From NCBI GenBank assembly GCA_004352715.1, contig SCFE01000056.1, positions 1,857,304 through 1,921,303 of the forward strand: a stretch of 64,000 nucleotides of DNA. The letters are read 5' to 3'. This DNA is from Hofstenia miamia (Eukaryota; Xenacoelomorpha; Acoela). The notes below the pieces were generated by a model. The model did no database searches. It saw nothing but the letters and a program-made list of their open reading frames with translations, and was not told the origin of the DNA. Within the stretch, counting starts at the first letter, position 1. Each line of letters opens with the position of its first letter. A program made the position numbers and the translations under genes. Below are positions 59,191-64,000 of this stretch, piece by piece.

Positions 59191-62100
59191 AGCGAGCAAC
59201 GTGTTTGTTGCCTTCAATTTTTTATGACTATAAAACAGTAGCCAATTTTTCTTTTAAAATGAATACAAAAGCAATGTCCACTCATAATAAGATTGTGCTG
59301 AACATGAACAAGGCAACCTATATCTACGGCCGCGACATAATCAATTACATTTCGTATTTAACTTGATACTGGAGGTTTACTTACATAAGGAATAATAAAA
59401 TTATAAAGTGAAGACGATAACTATCATAGAAAAGACGAACTGTATTCTATTACAAAATAATCACATTAAAATTGTGGGCAAAACAAAAATGCTGTTATTA
59501 TCATTCTGTCATAAACTCAGACGATTAGGCAGAGTAAATAATCATCAGTTTCATTAACTTAATAAGTTGCAGTGCGTTTTGGATAATATTAACATTACAT
59601 TATCATGCCACGTAGTGGCATCAAACCTGGTGAGGTTTAGGGAGGATGGGCTGAAGCCCCTTGTTAATTTAAAAACCAAAATTTTTGTATGTAATTTTAT
59701 TAAGTTGTTTAAATTTTTTCGTCGTTTTAGTAGATTGTAGAACTAATTATTATACAACTATTACAAAAAATAATGTAATTTTTAAGAAAACATTCAAATT
59801 ATTCACATTTTGTGTATAAATGATTACAATAAATATACATGCCACATTTATTTTTTTTCTAAGCAAGTAAAAGGAGAAAAATCTTGAAATTTTTTCCCCA
59901 AATTTTAAGAATTAGATATTAACAATTTTGCTAAAAGAAAACATTTGTCATTATCACATCAAGAAAGGTACATTCTCTCATATTTGCAGTAGCTGATTAG
60001 TTATTCAGTATCTTTCTGAAAAAGAGTTTGCATATAGAGGCTTACAAAAAATGAAAATCTAGCCAAAGATATTTTAGTAAGAAAAAATTTTTCTTTTTAT
60101 TGAAACTGAGAATATTTTGACTCAGGAAACTGTTGCAGGATTTAATAGATGCAATTGAGAACATTATATATTCAAAGTAATTGTTTAAAAATATTTTTTC
60201 TGTCAAAATAGTTCTGTCAATGTGTGCACATTTAGCATAAGGAAAACTCTGAAGAAATACTAAAAGAATGCTGCAAACAATCTTTGTGAAGGTTACTGAA
60301 CTGAAAACTAGTTTTTGCAAAAATGGTTTTTCATGAAAGTTGACTACAAATTAATGTCTTTGTCTTTTAACTTTTTAAAGGCATATTTTGCACATTATTT
60401 AATTGAATTTTAACCTTGTTACTAGTAGTTTGAACAATTAAAATTTATTCAAATAATCATGCTAAATTTGATATTGAAGTAAACTGAAAACAAATGTTAC
60501 CGGTATTGACCTAAACAAAGCCTAAATATTTTCAAGATTGTCATTCAATGAATATCTGTAAAACAGCATATTGTCTTTTTAAGTTACAATAAACGTCTCT
60601 CCACCTTTTTCAACTCTTTTCTCCATATCTATTCGGAAATTTGGACATTGTGAGCCAACAATATCTTTCGGTTAAGGTGGTAAAACATAATTTGTATCGG
60701 TACTAAGGCGTATTGCAGTGGCTGCATATTAACTTAAAAAAAGATTAACTGTTTTTCCTTGAAAATTCTGATTTTTTTAAAGGATTTAATTACTCTTTAT
60801 ACATAATGTTCATGTAATTCTAAGATTTAGAGCAACGCAGAACTTTAATTGTTTCCTTACATATAGATAGATCTCCCAAACTCATTCAGCATACCATGCG
60901 CAAAATCAGATGTAGAGCCGTCGAAAGCACAGTGGTCGGAGAATTCATGGAAAGTCTCGAATTAATAGGCGCGGGATCAAGTGTGCCTTTAAGACGTAGA
61001 TGAAAGAGGCGACATTCCCTATTCTGTGATGCCTTCGGATTTTGCATATTTTTTATTAGTTCAAGAGTAATGAGTTTTTAAAAATTTTCACAAGAAATCA
61101 TAAAAAAATTAATAAATTCCCATGCTGGTTCAACGTTAATCTTGCTTAATTTTTTACACGTTCTGGTATAAAAAAAAATTCGAACTTTAAGCCCCCTCCT
61201 AATTTTTAAGGAGTTGCCACGTAAATGTTCTATATTTGATTGCAAAAGCAATTATGACGCGAGCGCGAACATTTGAGGAACAAGACTCGATCTACTGATC
61301 ATTACGTAAAAGTTTTTCGATTTCTCTCAGATGAATCTCAACAAATAGCTGTTATTCCTATAATTTCACCTTTGAAGTTACTCCAAATTGAGACATAAGC
61401 AAAAAGCACTAGCCTGCGCAACGATGACACAAAGCTTGCGCAATAGTATTAAAATACCTGCTAACCCTACTTAAATGTTTTGTGACGTTGCAGCCGCCTG
61501 TTTTTAACAAACAACACCTGATCGCTTGTCTTTTAAGGTTCGACATTCAGTACCAGATGAAGCTGAAGTTTTCGTCAAGGAACATATAATATGCTTTAAT
61601 TCATATAAAGCAAAAACTGTATCTAGATTGGATAGCCATTCAAGAAAAACCAATTGCGTTTTCCTTAACAATCATAATGATTTAAAATTGTTTACGTATA
61701 ATTTCTCAAAATTTCATTAAACATTACCAAAATTTTTTTGTTGCCATTGTATGACACCATTTCGCAAACAATATCAGTTACAAATTTCTCACTACTATAT
61801 CATCTAAGGCATTACACGATGGAGTCATATTTATACCATTATTGAGTCTCTTTTTGGAATAGAACTGACAAATGATTCATTGGTGAAATACGAATTTCTT
61901 AACAAGCAATTATCCGTATGGAAATTCCAAACAAAGTTTCAGCAAAGACAAAATTCTCAAAATGCATAAGTAATTTCAAACTAACACATTGAATTTGAAT
62001 AACACACACAACAAAAGCACTCACCAAAGAACACACCACTACAAAGAACATATACTACAAAATCCAAGTTACATCATTTGACATAAAATGAAGTAATGTA

Positions 62101-64000
62101 TGATGTTACAAAGCCCTCTGATTTTGGCAATTAGCACGGTTATGGTGGCAGAATGCCGAGGGAATGTTCGCTTTGCTTTAAGAGCAAAGTAATATATTTC
62201 ATAAAATGAATGTTTTACAATTATCGATCTCTCCAACTGCTGTTGTCATATATCAATTGATTATCTCAGTCGTTTATATTTTACGTTTAAATCATATTCG
62301 GAAGAATGTGTTGAGATTACCTTCCTGTTGGACTCGCTTCTGCTTCTGATAATGATAACAAAAATGATCAACCACGTTTTCAGAAGCATTTTCTAATGCT
62401 ATTGCAATCCAAGGTAATATCTGCATCGCAACTGAAGGCACCAACCAGCCCTTGAATTCGTATTAAGTAAAATTGTAAAATCTAACATCGAATTAAATTG
62501 GGAAAACGTCATTTTTTATAAAGTCAATCGCATATGTTGGATTTTTAATCGATTAAAATGGATTCCACTCAGACCCGATGAAGATATAATTCATTAAGAA
62601 CTTACATAGGCCTAGGATCAAGAAAAGTCCAAAACAGACACCTAGAATGATCAATTTCTCATTGCCAAAATATGGTTATTAATGTGGACCCTAAGATATC
62701 TCTTGGAGGAGAGCATTCATGTAGCCAAATCACATTGCAGCAAACAGACAACCACTTCTAGGACACTTTGATAATTAGCTGCAGCATGCACAGTTTCTTT
62801 GAATTGTCTGAGTTTGATAAGTATAATATAATGCATGATGTGAACGAGTTTCTTGAATCGGATGTGCCAGCGGAGGAGTAGTATTCCTTTGTACGTCTCT
62901 TGAATTTCGATATTTCAACGACTCATGTAAGTTTTTCTTCAGGTATCAAAGTAGTGGTGCCCTCCAACGATATTCCTCCAAATTTTTAGACTATAAAGAA
63001 AACGAAGCCTATGCTTAGAAGCTGAATGCAGGTATAGCGTCTTAGGGTTTAGTCATTCTCATTCGTATTAATGTGCCACAGGCGTTTGTTCATCATGGAA
63101 TTTAAATATTTTGAAAAATTAGCATCAACTTTGTAAGTTATTGAAAGAGCAGTTTCTAGTGAAAATCAAATATTTTCATAATGATTTAGTTAATTTTAAA
63201 CTGCATATAATATTTTTTCTGATTGTGGGAGGGTGGGTAACGCCTACATTATAATAGGCAAGACTCACTAAGGCCTGCACTAGCAGCTGCAATGCATCAG
63301 CTTAGAACAGCTAATTGCAGGCTACCCACACAAAATGAATAAACTAGGAGCTCTTAAGAACAAAATCAGGAGACTTGCAAAAAGGGAAACTACAAGAATG
63401 ATTAAAGACAGTGTTTAGCTTTAGGCGGAGTACTACTAGATAGTGTAGTATGATTTCACCCTACAAATGGCATCATCTGAAATCCTAAAAATATACCTGG
63501 CTTTATATCACTAAACTATTTAAACAAGCATTTACAAAAACAACGAAAAAAGAGATTCATCAATTGATTTCTTATTGTTTTTTTTACTTTTGTATGTTTT
63601 CTTTCGTGATTTATAGCAGTAAATATTGAGACCATAAAAATTTAAATGAAACTTTTTAACATTATGTGTGGTCGTATATAACCAGAATGCAGAGTTTAGT
63701 TTTCATTGTGGATTTGCAAGAACTGAATATCAATCTAGAATCGTTAACAAATTCCATATTCATTTGTGTCTATGGTTGCTATCACAGAAATATGATAAGA
63801 ATAACACTGTGTGACAAAAAAAATATTTTTTTCTTAGATGAGTACATTTTTTCGATGTTTTTGGTCAATTTGATATTGCTAAAAACGAATTTGATGTCAT
63901 TTTTAAAGTAGAAACAATACTTTAGGAAATATCATGAAATTAAGTTTATGGCCAAAAAAGATGATTGAATATACAATAATTGAGATTCCGAAAATTCTCA
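59191..64000. other. Stretch without recognised gene
   Basis: AT-rich. Frames of 64-92 codons (60042-60320, 61526-61720, 63666-63911) have no recognisable domain. A self-complementary ATGCCAC/GTGGCAT word at 59606-59622 precedes a GGGCTGAAGCCCC patch that looks like a decayed hAT-type end. GC-richer patches at about 60890-61030 and 61250-61290 are unexplained apart from the tRNA-like segment. Confidence 0.4.
60918..60992 (+). ncRNA. Possible decayed tRNA-derived (SINE-like) segment
   Basis: AGTGGTCGGAG resembles an A box of a Ser/Leu-type tRNA, a GAAAGTCTCGAATT arm follows, and GGCGCGGGATCAAGTGTGCC sits where a B box (GGTTCGANTCC) would be, at plausible spacing. The B box has lost key bases and acceptor-stem pairing is not evident, so a working tRNA is excluded and even a SINE origin is tentative. 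Confidence 0.25.

Noticed and set aside
60042-60320. 92-codon minus-strand frame with a signal-peptide-like start
   Set aside because: The hydrophobic run is expected from T-rich DNA; no supporting motif or neighbouring exon.

Overview
The window is about 64 kb of AT-rich animal nuclear DNA. The two best genes are split by GT-AG introns, both encode secreted alpha-carbonic anhydrases, and most of the remainder is transposon debris, (TA)n microsatellites and assembly gaps. The remnants (LINE, Tc1/mariner, pogo/Tigger, hAT-like ends, piggyBac-type short elements) and the presence of 39-42 nt introns point to an invertebrate. I cannot fix the phylum from the sequence.

Layout. A LINE 3' fragment opens the window (1-313). 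Two tandem minus-strand carbonic anhydrase genes follow: CA1 (782-6064, six intact exons, 276 codons) and CA2 (12271-18222). CA2 has the same exons and splice phases, but exon 3 sits inside a split exon 5. A 5'-truncated LINE (8527-9882) lies between them. A 1,147-bp tandem repeat array (14378-17044) lies inside CA2. From 18 to 40 kb I recognise no intact gene. That stretch holds a TTAA-flanked piggyBac-type MITE (22439-22682), a 749-bp inverted-repeat element carrying an exact 21-bp minisatellite (28353-29101), two Tc1/mariner-type transposase remnants, an 84-bp minisatellite, a decayed unrecognised reading frame (34.7-36.4 kb) and five N gaps (one is a single N), several of them beside (TA)n.

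From 40.6 to 59.2 kb a segmental duplication carries two almost identical, intronless zinc-dependent medium-chain dehydrogenases (42092-43219 and 57999-59054). A third, inverted, truncated and frameshifted copy lies between them (45750-46003). The first copy has lost the stop codon kept by the other two and runs on 23 residues. It also carries a 660-bp foldback element in its 5' flank that is absent from the second copy, which gives a natural empty site. Between the copies are a decayed coiled-coil reading frame, a 192-bp inverted-repeat element, a mariner remnant, a cluster of dispersed repeats and a pogo/Tigger remnant. The last 5 kb hold nothing recognisable apart from a weak tRNA-like segment.

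Functionally there are two local expansions: secreted CO2 hydratases and cytosolic polyol/alcohol dehydrogenases. Nothing in the sequence ties the two families to one pathway. I see no RNA gene, CRISPR array or operon.
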